A stretch of 38,933 nt of DNA, taken from positions 1 through 38,933 of the forward strand of contig CAZOGW010000015.1 of NCBI GenBank assembly GCA_964579415.1. Reading direction: 5' to 3'. Source of the DNA: CAZOGW01 sp964579415. GTDB lineage: Bacteria; Actinomycetota; Acidimicrobiia; Spongiisociales; UBA5794. The position numbers were made by a program, and so were the translations under genes. Below, in pieces: positions 1-9,075 of this stretch. How positions within the stretch are numbered: the first letter of the stretch is position 1; each line of letters begins with the position of its first letter. Under the pieces are notes generated by a model. That model was given only the letters and a program-made list of their open reading frames with translations. It had not been told where the DNA came from and ran no database searches.

Positions 1-216
1 CTCGGCCTCGCTGTCGAAGCATTCGGCGACGCCGTCGTCCGTCACCAGGCAGGCCTCGGCTTCCTCCCACGAGACGCTGAGGTCGACAAGGGTCCCTTCG
101 TAGACGGCGATCTGTCCTTCGGGATCTGAGCCGGCGGCAGGGCCGGGGACGGCGATGCTGAGAGTGGCCAGGGTGGCCGCGAGCAGCGCGAGAAGCCGTC
201 GGGCTGGGACGTGCAT
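1..216 (-). CDS. secreted protein of unknown function, N-terminal part (runs off the left edge)
   Basis: Only the first 72 codons are in the window; the frame is open to base 1. The start is supported by a Shine-Dalgarno GGAGG just upstream of the ATG. Residues 2-28 form a classical signal peptide: basic MHVPARR, then a Leu/Ala-rich core, then a small-residue region ending around PGPAAG. After it comes an acidic exported segment with two Cys (at EACLVT and AECFDS), which may form a disulfide outside the cell. I do not recognise the family; short Cys-containing secreted proteins of this kind are common in actinobacteria. It is divergent from the HTH gene, with a 10-bp dyad between them that could control both. 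Confidence 0.6.
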   Translation of the reverse strand, partial: MHVPARRLLALLAATLATLSIAVPGPAAGSDPEGQIAVYEGTLVDLSVSWEEAEACLVTDDGVAECFDSEAE

Positions 217-247
217 GTTGTTTCCTCCGCGGTAGGTGTCGTCAACA

Positions 248-299
248 ATGTGTCCGCTTTGGGTCATCTATCGCGACGAAATCGCGGAGGCGGACACAT
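248..299. promoter_or_regulatory. perfect 10-bp inverted repeat between divergent genes (candidate operator)
   Basis: ATGTGTCCGC at 248-257 is repeated inverted as GCGGACACAT at 290-299, with arm centres 42 bp apart, about four helical turns. Inside lies a second dyad, CGCGA (272-276) and TCGCG (282-286). The element occupies the gap between the secreted-protein gene and the small HTH gene. An operator bound by that HTH protein is the simplest idea; this is inference. Confidence 0.45.
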
Positions 300-357
300 C
301 CCATGGTGAGGCCGATGTCGGCCATCGCACATGACGAGACCCGAGCCTGGAGCAGAA

Positions 358-669
358 ATGACCAAGACAGCTCACGAAGCCGGCGGCAACCCGGTGCCCA
401 CCGCGGCCGACCTGCGTGTCCTGCAGGCGCTGGCGTCAGAGCCGACGATGAAGGCCGTCGCCGTCAAGCTGGGCCGCTCCCCGCGGCATACCCGGCGACT
501 CGTCCACGAGGTCGTTGACCGTGTCGGCGCCCCCCACGCCCGTGCCGCACTCGCCCTGGCGGGCCAACGAGGCTGGGTCACCGTCGAGATGCGCGCCAAC
601 GGACGGCATTCCCCCGAGCCGTCAGCGGCGCGCAACCGCTCCACCGTCTCGCTCTCAGGAGCCGGTTGA
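358..669 (+). CDS. small LuxR/GerE-type helix-turn-helix protein
   Basis: A 103-residue protein. Residues about 15-75 resemble a LuxR-type DNA-binding domain: an opening helix (LRVLQALASEP), a second helix with the turn (KAVAVKLGRSP), a basic recognition helix (RHTRRLVHEVVDRVG) and a closing helix (ARAALALAGQRGWV). There is no receiver or sensor domain, so this is a stand-alone HTH. The C-terminal 25 residues look disordered. I chose ATG 358 because GGAG lies just upstream; ATG 331 in the same frame has no ribosome site. It is divergent from the secreted-protein gene, and the intervening dyad could be its target. Targets are unknown. Confidence 0.6.
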   Translation: MTKTAHEAGGNPVPTAADLRVLQALASEPTMKAVAVKLGRSPRHTRRLVHEVVDRVGAPHARAALALAGQRGWVTVEMRANGRHSPEPSAARNRSTVSLSGAG

Positions 670-694
670 GCCGGCGGTCCCGCCACGGGGACAG

Positions 695-739
695 CACACC
701 TGGGGTCTCGCCCGGAGAGAGAGCGAGAGCCCAGGTGTG
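695..739. terminator. long stem-loop abutting the maeB -10 element
   Basis: CACACCTGGG (695-704) pairs with CCCAGGTGTG (730-739). After one G/G mismatch, TCTCGC (706-711) pairs with GCGAGA (723-728), leaving an 11-nt loop. It is 25 nt past the HTH stop codon, so it could terminate that gene, but there is no T-tract. It also covers the -35 region of the maeB promoter and could be an operator. Confidence 0.5.
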
Positions 740-745
740 TAGTCT
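740..745 (+). promoter_or_regulatory. maeB -10 element (TAGTCT), leaderless start
   Basis: TAGTCT ends 8 nt before ATG 754 and there is no Shine-Dalgarno. This spacing puts the transcription start on or next to the start codon. Confidence 0.5.
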
Positions 746-753
746 CCCTGTCC

Positions 754-3030
<2,277 letters not shown>

Positions 3031-3040
3031 AAGCGAACCA

Positions 3041-3054
3041 GGTACTACGTACCC
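3041..3054. repeat. heptamer repeat, about two units (GTACTAC type)
   Basis: Two degenerate 7-bp units lie between the convergent maeB and small membrane protein genes. The stop codon of the minus-strand gene (CTA at 3045-3047 on the plus strand) is inside the repeat. Confidence 0.5.
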
Positions 3055-3293
3055 AGAACGCCGGAAAGAGACGACACCTCGCCGGCGGCTACCCACTGGA
3101 TGGCGGCGACCAGCGCGACGACGAGCAGGAGGATCGCCAGCACCCGCACCAGGACGCGGCCGGCGAGGTCGAGGCGGAAACCTCTTCCCTTGCGGGGGAT
3201 GGGCAGATCCGACCGGCCGTACCCGCGGCGGGGTGGGATCTCCGGCTCTGTCGAGCCACCACCCCCGTCGGGGACATCTCCGGTCGCTGGCAT
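3045..3293 (-). CDS. small single-pass membrane protein
   Basis: An 82-residue hypothetical protein. The N-terminal 45 residues are polar, Pro/Gly-rich and basic (PRKGRGFR just before the membrane). One hydrophobic segment follows at about 46-70 (VLAILLLVVALVAAIQWV) with a short tail, so it is probably anchored with the N-terminus in the cytoplasm. The family is not recognised; small DUF-type membrane proteins of this shape are common in actinobacteria. The start is uncertain: ATG 3293 is used, but an in-frame GTG about 12 codons upstream is possible. The TAG stop falls inside a heptamer repeat shared with the maeB 3' end. Confidence 0.55.
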   Translation of the reverse strand: MPATGDVPDGGGGSTEPEIPPRRGYGRSDLPIPRKGRGFRLDLAGRVLVRVLAILLLVVALVAAIQWVAAGEVSSLSGVLGT

Positions 3294-3401
3294 GTGCGGG
3301 GGTAGGGGCTCCAAGCTGCACACTCCGGTGGGGAAACGGGACAACCGGAGAAGATGAGCGCCGACTCCCTCCTCAGATACACCATCCTGACCGAAACCGG
3401 C

Positions 3402-3410
3402 CACTACGTA
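3402..3410. repeat. edge of a heptamer array cut by assembly gap 1
   Basis: The sequence CACTACGTA, matching the GTACTAC-type heptamers elsewhere, is the last readable sequence before the N run. The array probably continues into the gap. Confidence 0.45.
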
Positions 3411-3510
3411 NNNNNNNNNNNNNNNNNNNNNNNNNNNNNNNNNNNNNNNNNNNNNNNNNNNNNNNNNNNNNNNNNNNNNNNNNNNNNNNNNNNNNNNNNN
3501 NNNNNNNNNN
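3411..3510. other. assembly gap 1 (100 N)
   Basis: Exactly 100 Ns, a conventional scaffold gap size, so the true length is unknown. It begins inside heptamer-type sequence. Confidence 0.95.
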
Positions 3511-3513
3511 GGG

Positions 3514-4524
3514 TCAGGAGGAGATTTCTTCGCGGATGCGAGGGGCGGGAGAGCCGTTGCGTAGCACCGCCACCGGGTCCATGGCGGTACACACGTCGCG
3601 GGCGATCTCGATGAACCTCTGCGCCGCCGGCGCGACGGCGCGGTTGGCGAGGACAGCGATGCCGATGCTGCGAGGGGGGATCTCCGGATCGAGCCGGCGC
3701 ACCACGACGCGGGGGTCTTCCAGGTCGACGGCAAGGGCGGGCATCACGGCGTGACCCACGCCGGCGCGGACCATCGCCTGGACGGCGGCGTTGTCGTCGG
3801 TGCGGAACACCACGTGGAGATCGACGCCGAGGTCGCGCAGCGTGTCGTCGACGAGGCGCTGGCAGGCCAGGTTGTTCTGGCTGAGGGCGGTGACGCCGTC
3901 GAGGTCGGCGGTCCTCACCGTGGCGGCGCCCGGCCGGGCCAGGTCGGTGCCGGGCGGGCTCAGCACCACGAAGGGGTCGTGGCACAGCGGGACGAAGTCC
4001 ATGTCCTCACCGACGACAGCGCTCTCCTCCACGAATATCACGTCGTGACGGCGGTCGCGCAGCCCGTCGATGAGCGGCCCCCAGTCGTCCTGGTCGGTGA
4101 GGCGAACCGCGACATTGGGGCGCTCGGCACGGAAACGGCGCAGCACCTCGGGAAGCACCCGCACCGAGACGCTCTGGAACGTACCGATGCTGAGGATGCC
4201 GTCGATCCCCGCCTTGAAGTCGGCCAGCGTCTCCTCGAGAACCCCAATACGGGCCAGGAGGGCGTCGGCATGGACCAGGAGGAGACGCCCGGCGGGTGTC
4301 AGTTCCACCGGGCGGGGTCCCCCGGGCCGGTCGAAGACGGGGGTGCCCACGATGCGCTCCAGCGCCGCGATCTGCTGGCTGACCGCCGACTGGGTGTAGC
4401 CGAGGGCGGTGGCGGCCCTGCCGAAAGATCCCTCGCGGGCGACCGCGGCCAGGGCGGCGAGGTGGCGCAGTTCCAGGTCGCGCAGGGAGACGGGCGCGGG
4501 ACGGGTGCCGGTGACGGTGCTCAC
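3514..4524 (-). CDS. LysR-family transcriptional regulator
   Basis: 336 residues, a little longer than the usual 290-310. The N-terminal winged helix-turn-helix is clear: LRHLAALAAVAREGSFGRAA, then TALGYTQSAVSQQIAALE, followed by the linker helix. The effector-binding domain (about 105-320) has the expected two-lobed periplasmic-binding-protein pattern (SIGTFQSVSVRVLPEVL, then AMVRAGVGHAVMPALAV). The start is GTG 4524, because TATGCT lies 6 nt upstream, matching other leaderless starts here; an ATG 11 codons earlier lies upstream of that -10 and is unlikely. A T-N11-A palindrome covers the same -10, predicting autorepression. The probable target is the divergent small ORF; the ligand is unknown. 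The 3' end is 3 bases from gap 1. Confidence 0.88.
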   Translation of the reverse strand: MSTVTGTRPAPVSLRDLELRHLAALAAVAREGSFGRAATALGYTQSAVSQQIAALERIVGTPVFDRPGGPRPVELTPAGRLLLVHADALLARIGVLEETLADFKAGIDGILSIGTFQSVSVRVLPEVLRRFRAERPNVAVRLTDQDDWGPLIDGLRDRRHDVIFVEESAVVGEDMDFVPLCHDPFVVLSPPGTDLARPGAATVRTADLDGVTALSQNNLACQRLVDDTLRDLGVDLHVVFRTDDNAAVQAMVRAGVGHAVMPALAVDLEDPRVVVRRLDPEIPPRSIGIAVLANRAVAPAAQRFIEIARDVCTAMDPVAVLRNGSPAPRIREEISS

Positions 4525-4527
4525 ATC

Positions 4528-4542
4528 ATCAGCATAGCTGAT
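4528..4542. promoter_or_regulatory. LysR-type box (T-N11-A palindrome) over the regulator's own -10
   Basis: ATCAGC-ATA-GCTGAT is a perfect 6-3-6 palindrome with T at 4529 and A at 4541, the T-N11-A signature of LysR boxes. It contains the minus-strand TATGCT (4536-4531) that is probably the regulator's -10. Confidence 0.55.
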
Positions 4543-4546
4543 CGCA

Positions 4547-4564
4547 GCGATGAGCAAACATCGC
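4547..4564. promoter_or_regulatory. second inverted repeat in the LysR divergent region
   Basis: GCGATG (4547-4552) and CATCGC (4559-4564) are separated by 6 nt. It lies between the LysR box and the divergent ORF and could be an activation or recognition half-site. Confidence 0.4.
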
Positions 4565-4618
4565 TTTACCTAATGATAGATCCGGCATAGGTTGGTGGAA
4601 GAAGAAAGGAGCCCCCTG

Positions 4619-4852
4619 ATGCCAGTCCAGGATGCTCGTACTATCGAACAGGCCTTCGCCATAGCCCACGACGGCGCCGCGGCGCACCACGACGAGCTGG
4701 TCCGCCTCGCCGGCGCCGTCGCCCCGGTCGCTCCGACGTTGGCGTCCGTGCTCGCCGACCACGCCGCTCCCGATGTCGCCCGCCAGCGCGCCTTCGGCCT
4801 CGCCACCGGTCCCCGCTTCAACCCGAGCGCCCCGCTCGCCAAGATCGCATGA
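4619..4852 (+). CDS. small hypothetical protein divergent from LysR
   Basis: A 77-residue Ala-rich soluble protein, predicted mostly helical, with no signal peptide or membrane segment. A short His/Asp stretch (HDGAAAHHDEL) and a Pro/Gly-containing tail are its only marked features. ATG 4619 is chosen over an earlier ATG at 4592 because AAAGGAG lies 8 nt upstream. Its position opposite a LysR regulator, with LysR-type dyads in between, suggests it belongs to that regulon. The family is not recognised. A heptamer array follows the stop codon directly. Confidence 0.5.
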   Translation: MPVQDARTIEQAFAIAHDGAAAHHDELVRLAGAVAPVAPTLASVLADHAAPDVARQRAFGLATGPRFNPSAPLAKIA

Positions 4853-4854
4853 AC

Positions 4855-4875
4855 AGTATCCGGTAGCCGGTACCC
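4855..4875. repeat. heptamer array, three units (AGTATCC, GGTAGCC, GGTACCC)
   Basis: Three consecutive 7-bp units in the 41-bp gap between the convergent small ORF and the small membrane protein. The first unit starts 2 bases after the stop codon. Confidence 0.5.
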
Positions 4876-4893
4876 GGCACTGGCCCTGCAGGT

Positions 4894-5190
4894 CTAGACG
4901 GTATCGGCGACCGAGCCCACTCGATCGCTCGGTGCCGCCCAGGGGAGGGCGTCGTCGATGCGGCGGCCCAGGAACAGGGCAGTGGCGAAGGCCACCAGGA
5001 AAGCGGGAAGCACCCGCCGTCCCAACAGCAGGCCGGCGAACCCGCCGATGACGACGGCGGAGAGCGGGGCGGCGACGGACAGCTCGTCTTCCAGGGTCTG
5101 GCCTTCCTTAAGGGCGAGCACCTGGTGGGCGGCGAACCCGGCGGTGGCGCCGGTCCCGGCCGTGGTGAACATTGCTAGAAGTCGTCGCAT
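4894..5190 (-). CDS. small membrane protein, two or three hydrophobic segments
   Basis: 98 residues from ATG 5190. Hydrophobic stretches are at about 5-25 (AMFTTAGTGATAGFAA), 40-56 (LSAVVIGGFAGLLLG) and 59-75 (LPAFLVAFATALFLG), with Arg pairs (GRR) between them, consistent with an inner-membrane protein of unknown function. An alternative start at 5232 adds 14 residues; it has GGAAGG 9 nt upstream and a TAGAGT hexamer at 5256-5251, so it is a real possibility. Divergent from the universal stress gene, convergent with the LysR-linked ORF. Confidence 0.5.
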   Translation of the reverse strand: MRRLLAMFTTAGTGATAGFAAHQVLALKEGQTLEDELSVAAPLSAVVIGGFAGLLLGRRVLPAFLVAFATALFLGRRIDDALPWAAPSDRVGSVADTV

Positions 5191-5360
5191 GGGTGGGTCA
5201 ACTCCGTAGGTCGTCGCGGGCAACCACGGCATGGCGGGTCGCCTTCCGCCACTCTACCGGCCGCAGGACCCACCGAAGATGGGGACGGCGCCATGCCAAA
5301 CGGCCCTACAGGTAGCGCTCGAAGCCACCCATGATGGCGGTAAGCAGACAAGGAGGTCTC

Positions 5361-5789
5361 ATGCCAGTAGTTGCCGGCATCGACGTCGGCCCACTGTCCC
5401 GCAAGGTGGTGCGCCGGGCCGCCGCCATGGCCGACGCGCTCGACACCGACCTGCACCTGGTCCACGTCTTCCATACCCCGGTGGCGCTCATGGCCGGCCC
5501 TGGCGTGGTGGCGCTCGACCTGGTTGCCATCGAGGAGGCGGAGAGGGCCGAGACCTGGGGCGGCATCGCCGCCGAGATCGAGGGTCGTGACCGGGTGGAG
5601 AGGTTCGACCTGGCGGGCTACCCACCCGATGTCCTGGTCGACCATGCCAAGTCGGTGGGCGCAGAACTGCTCGTCGTCGGCACCCGCGGCCGCGGCGAGC
5701 TGGCGTCGCTCATCCTCGGCTCCACCAGCCACCGCGCCATCCACATCTCCACCTGCGACGTCCTCATCGTCAAACCAGACCCGACGTAA
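5361..5789 (+). CDS. universal stress protein (UspA family)
   Basis: 142 residues, the normal size for a single-domain Usp. The N-terminal strand carries Asp in VVAGIDVGP. The C-terminal ATP-binding signature G-x2-G-x9-G-S/T is present in GTRGRGELASLILGSTS, so it probably binds ATP, as the MJ0577-like branch does. The start is set by a strong AAGGAGG 5 nt before ATG 5361. The next gene downstream is an RCK-type potassium channel in the same orientation; Usp domains often accompany ion transporters, so a link to membrane or osmotic stress is plausible but inferred. Confidence 0.9.
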   Translation: MPVVAGIDVGPLSRKVVRRAAAMADALDTDLHLVHVFHTPVALMAGPGVVALDLVAIEEAERAETWGGIAAEIEGRDRVERFDLAGYPPDVLVDHAKSVGAELLVVGTRGRGELASLILGSTSHRAIHISTCDVLIVKPDPT

Positions 5790-5806
5790 CACCTAGCACG
5801 ACCGCC

Positions 5807-5820
5807 AAGTACCAGGTACC
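5807..5820. repeat. heptamer repeat, two units (AAGTACC, AGGTACC)
   Basis: Two 7-bp units 18 bases after the stop of the universal stress gene, in the head-to-tail gap before the potassium channel. Confidence 0.45.
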
Positions 5821-5892
5821 TCCCCGCGCCCCCACCCGCCGTGAGGTCTGCGCGACATCACCCCCACCTTCCCTGTATCTTTCCCTTCCCTG

Positions 5893-7071
5893 GTGGATCG
5901 GGTGGGGACGACAATGCGTAAACGCTTGGCGGCAATCTTCCAGCTCCCGGTGCTGAACCGGATCGGCTGGTACTTCCAGCAGGTGACCGCGCGCCTCGAA
6001 GGCGGCATCTTCAAGCCGCTGATGATCGGCCTGGGTTGCTTCCTGGCCGTGACCAGCCTGGCGGTGTGGGTCTTCGAGACGGATCGCAGCATCCACGCCC
6101 TGGGCCAGTCCGTCTACTGGACGTCGACCACGGCGCTGGGGCAGGGTGACGGGGCGTTCGCCTCCGGGCCGGTCGGCTGGGTGGTGGGCTGGCTGCTCGG
6201 CCTGTTCGGTGTGGCCATCGTGGCCACCATGACCGGTGTGCTCGTCGGGTTCGTCATAGACTTTCTGTTGAAGGAGGGGCAGGGAATGGGTGCATCCGGG
6301 TACCGGAATCATGTCGTGGTGTGCGGCTGGAACCCCACCGCCCGCGACCTCATCGACGAGCTGACCAGCGACGAGGCGGCCGAGCACATCGCGCTGCTCC
6401 ACGACAGCGACAAGAACCCGGCCGGCGGCCAGGTGTACTTCGTCCGCGGCGACACCACCAACGAAGACGACCTGCGTCGGGCCGGCATCGAGAACGCCCG
6501 GTCGGCGATCATCTGCCCCGCCGATTCCTCCAACGAGGCCGACCTGCACTCCATCCTCACCGTGCTCGCCATCGAGGCGATCGCCCCCAAGGTGAGGACG
6601 GTGGCCGAGGTCAACAACCCGATCCACATCCCCCACTTCCGCCGGGCGCAGGTCGATGAGCTGCTGGTCACCTCGCGGCTCACCTCCCGCCTCCTGGCGC
6701 GCTCGGCGCTGTACCCGGGCCTCACAGAACTGGTCACCGACATGGTCGGCGGCTCCCGCGGCGACGACCCGCAGCTCTACCGGGTGAAACTGCCGCCGGA
6801 GTGCGTCGGGCTGTCCACCATCGAGCTGGCGACGTTGCTGCGCGCCGAGCATCACGCCACGGTGCTGGCGGTGAGCCGCAACGGCAGGACGGTGGCCAAC
6901 CCGCCTCACGGTTTCCGCATGGAAGCAGACGACAACATGGTGGTGCTCGCCTACTCGCTGGGCGATCTGGTTCCGGTCAACGAAGCCGACTGGGCCACCA
7001 CCTCGCGCCCCAGCGCAGAGGAGGACGGCATCGCCCCTCCCCTCGGCGAGCCCAGGACAAGTCCGGCTTGA
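5893..7071 (+). CDS. two-TM potassium-channel-like protein with RCK (TrkA-N) domains
   Basis: 392 residues. Membrane segments at about 41-60 and 95-123 flank a pore loop. The cytoplasmic part begins with an RCK/TrkA-N Rossmann fold (HVVVCGWNPTARDLI, about 140-154) and ends with a TrkA-C-like region (about 290-370). The layout is that of MthK-type channels. The expected filter T-x-V-G-Y-G-D is replaced by T-A-L-G-Q-G-D (residues 80-86), so K+ selectivity is uncertain. GTG 5893 lies 11 nt after a TATCTT hexamer; ATG 5914 is an alternative. A tail of about 20 residues is probably disordered. The TGA stop overlaps a heptamer repeat. Confidence 0.85.
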   Translation: MDRVGTTMRKRLAAIFQLPVLNRIGWYFQQVTARLEGGIFKPLMIGLGCFLAVTSLAVWVFETDRSIHALGQSVYWTSTTALGQGDGAFASGPVGWVVGWLLGLFGVAIVATMTGVLVGFVIDFLLKEGQGMGASGYRNHVVVCGWNPTARDLIDELTSDEAAEHIALLHDSDKNPAGGQVYFVRGDTTNEDDLRRAGIENARSAIICPADSSNEADLHSILTVLAIEAIAPKVRTVAEVNNPIHIPHFRRAQVDELLVTSRLTSRLLARSALYPGLTELVTDMVGGSRGDDPQLYRVKLPPECVGLSTIELATLLRAEHHATVLAVSRNGRTVANPPHGFRMEADDNMVVLAYSLGDLVPVNEADWATTSRPSAEEDGIAPPLGEPRTSPA

Positions 7072-7083
7072 TACGTGATACGT
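7070..7083. repeat. heptamer repeat, two units (GATACGT)
   Basis: Two identical 7-bp units starting inside the stop codon of the channel gene, in the head-to-tail gap before dxs. Confidence 0.45.
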
Positions 7084-7112
7084 GCCGGCAAGGACAGCGC
7101 GCTCGCGACGGC

Positions 7113-7118
7113 TAATCT
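7113..7118 (+). promoter_or_regulatory. dxs -10 element (TAATCT)
   Basis: TAATCT lies 21 nt before the dxs GTG. Transcription would begin near 7125, giving a leader of about 15 nt that contains GAAGGAG. Confidence 0.45.
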
Positions 7119-7139
7119 TCGGGAGCCGAAGGAGTGTGT

Positions 7140-9026
7140 GTGCCCGTTGAGAACCATCGGCTGTTCGAGATTCTGGACCCTCTCGACCTGCCACACGACC
7201 TCGCCGATCTGGACCAGGACCAACTTGCCGACCTGTGCGAGCAGGTCCGCGACTACCTGGTCGCGGTTCTCTCCGAGACGGGGGGCCACCTCTCCCCCAA
7301 CCTGGGGGTCGTCGAGCTGACCCTGGCGCTGCACCGCGTCTTCGACAGTCCCGACGACGCCATCATCTGGGACGTCGGCCACCAGGCGTACGTGCACAAG
7401 ATCCTCACCGGCCGGGCGCGCGAATTTCCCCGCCTGCGCCAGGACCACGGGTTGTCGGGATACCCGTCCCGGACCGAGAGCCCCCATGACTTCGTAGAGA
7501 ACAGTCATGCCTCCACCGCGCTCAGTTACGCGGTGGGCCTTTCCCAGGCCCGCCGCAGCGGGCACGTCATCGCCGTGGTCGGCGACGGGGCTCTCACCGG
7601 GGGAATGGCCTACGAGGCCCTCAATCACCTCGCCGAATGCCGCCCGGAGCGCCTCATCCTCATCGTCAACGACAACGGCCGCTCCTACGCCCCCACCGTC
7701 GGCGGTGTCGCCCGGCACCTCTCCCGGCTGCGCCTCGACCGCAAGTACGAGTCGACCAAGAAGGCCATCGGCTTCGGGCTGCGCAAGCTGCCCTTCGTCG
7801 GCGAGCAGGCCGACGAGTTGGCCCGCCGGGTCAAGGAGAGCATCAAGCAGATCCTGCAGCCCTCGACGCTCTTCGACGTCCTCGACCTCAAGTACGCCGG
7901 CCCCATCGACGGGCACGACCTCGCCCTTGTCGAAGAGTCGCTGCAGCGGGCCAAGCACATCGACGAGCCGGTGATCATCCACGTCGTCACCGACAAGGGC
8001 CGCGGCTACGGGCCCGCAGTCGACGACAGCGAGAAGAAGCTCCACGACGTCGGCAGCTTCGACATCGCCACCGGCAGCCCGACGATGAGCCCGCTCACTT
8101 ACACCCAGGTGTTCGGAGAAGCCGTCGCCGACGCCGCGGCGCGGCGACCCGACGTGGTGGCGGTGACCGCCGCCATGGAATCGTCGACCGGCCTGGGGGC
8201 CCTCGCCGAGCGCTTCCCGGAGCGGGTCCACGACGTGGGCATCTCCGAGCAGCATGCCGTCACCTTCGCCGCCGGGCTGGCGATGGGCGGACTGCACCCG
8301 GTGGTGTGCATCTACTCCACCTTCATGCAGCGGGCCTACGACCAGGTCCTACTCGACGTCGGGCTCCATGGGCTTCCCGTCACCTTCGTCCTCGACCGGG
8401 CCGGGATCACCGGGCCGGACGGCTCCTCCCACCACGGCGTCTTCGATCTCTCGCTGCTGCGCACCGTCCCCGGTCTGGCCATCGCCACCCCCGCCAACGA
8501 GAGCGACCTGGTCGGCCTGCTGGAGACGGCGCTGGACCACAGCGGGCCGGTTGCCATCCGCTTCCCCAAGGGGACGGTGGCGACCATGCCCGAGCTGCCG
8601 GCGACGGCGCTCCCCTTCGGCGAGTGGGAGGTGCTCACCGAGGGCTCCGACGTGCTGCTGCTGGCGGGGGGCCGCCTGGTGGATCCGGCGGCGAAGGCCG
8701 CCGCCCTCCTCGCCGAGAGCGACATCTCGTGCACGGTGGTCAACGCCCGCTGGGTGAAGCCGCTCGACCCCCGCCTGACGGTGTGGGCCGCCGAGCACCG
8801 GCACGTGGTGACGGTGGAGGACGGCGTCGGCTCGGGTGGGTTCGGCGCTGCCGTCATGGAAGACCTGTCCGTCGCCGGCCTGGCGGGGAAGGTCCGCTCG
8901 CTGGCGGTACCCGACCGCTTCATCCGCTTCGGCGACCCGGGACGGATCCTCTCCGAGTTGGGCCTCGACGCTCCCGGGATCGCCGGGTCGGTGCGCGATA
9001 TCGTCGCCGACGCTCGTGGTAAGTAG
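7140..9026 (+). CDS. dxs: 1-deoxy-D-xylulose-5-phosphate synthase
   Basis: Condenses pyruvate with glyceraldehyde 3-phosphate, the first step of the non-mevalonate isoprenoid pathway and a source of thiamine and pyridoxal precursors. 628 residues, normal for the family. Domain I binds thiamine diphosphate (GDGALTGGMAYEALNH near 148, NDNGRSYAP near 178); domain II has the catalytic Glu region (VGISEQHAVTFAAGLA near 366) and the HHGVFDLSLLR motif; domain III is the transketolase C-terminal fold. GTG 7140 is chosen because GAAGGAG ends 5 nt upstream; GTG 7134 overlaps that site. It is convergent with ispD of the same pathway. Confidence 0.97.
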   Translation: MPVENHRLFEILDPLDLPHDLADLDQDQLADLCEQVRDYLVAVLSETGGHLSPNLGVVELTLALHRVFDSPDDAIIWDVGHQAYVHKILTGRAREFPRLRQDHGLSGYPSRTESPHDFVENSHASTALSYAVGLSQARRSGHVIAVVGDGALTGGMAYEALNHLAECRPERLILIVNDNGRSYAPTVGGVARHLSRLRLDRKYESTKKAIGFGLRKLPFVGEQADELARRVKESIKQILQPSTLFDVLDLKYAGPIDGHDLALVEESLQRAKHIDEPVIIHVVTDKGRGYGPAVDDSEKKLHDVGSFDIATGSPTMSPLTYTQVFGEAVADAAARRPDVVAVTAAMESSTGLGALAERFPERVHDVGISEQHAVTFAAGLAMGGLHPVVCIYSTFMQRAYDQVLLDVGLHGLPVTFVLDRAGITGPDGSSHHGVFDLSLLRTVPGLAIATPANESDLVGLLETALDHSGPVAIRFPKGTVATMPELPATALPFGEWEVLTEGSDVLLLAGGRLVDPAAKAAALLAESDISCTVVNARWVKPLDPRLTVWAAEHRHVVTVEDGVGSGGFGAAVMEDLSVAGLAGKVRSLAVPDRFIRFGDPGRILSELGLDAPGIAGSVRDIVADARGK

Positions 9027-9027
9027 A

Positions 9028-9060
9028 CGTACTACGTACTACGTACTACGTAATACGTAT
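9028..9060. repeat. heptamer array, four-plus units (CGTACTA)
   Basis: CGTACTA occurs three times in tandem, then CGTAATA and a partial unit. The array fills most of the gap between the convergent dxs and ispD genes and starts 2 bases after the dxs stop codon. Confidence 0.75.
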
Positions 9061-9075
9061 CGTACGCGGGCGACA

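Noticed and set aside
42..248. 68-codon minus-strand frame next to the secreted protein
   Set aside because: Out of frame with the signal-peptide-bearing frame, which has a good ribosome site; the alternative is Pro/Ser-rich and featureless.
248..299. Miniature inverted-repeat transposon
   Set aside because: The arms are only 52 bp end to end and no target-site duplication flanks them.
3354..3410. A plus-strand ATG with GGAGAAG upstream, open into gap 1
   Set aside because: Only 19 codons are readable, ending in heptamer sequence. It may be a gene start but cannot be supported without the gap sequence.
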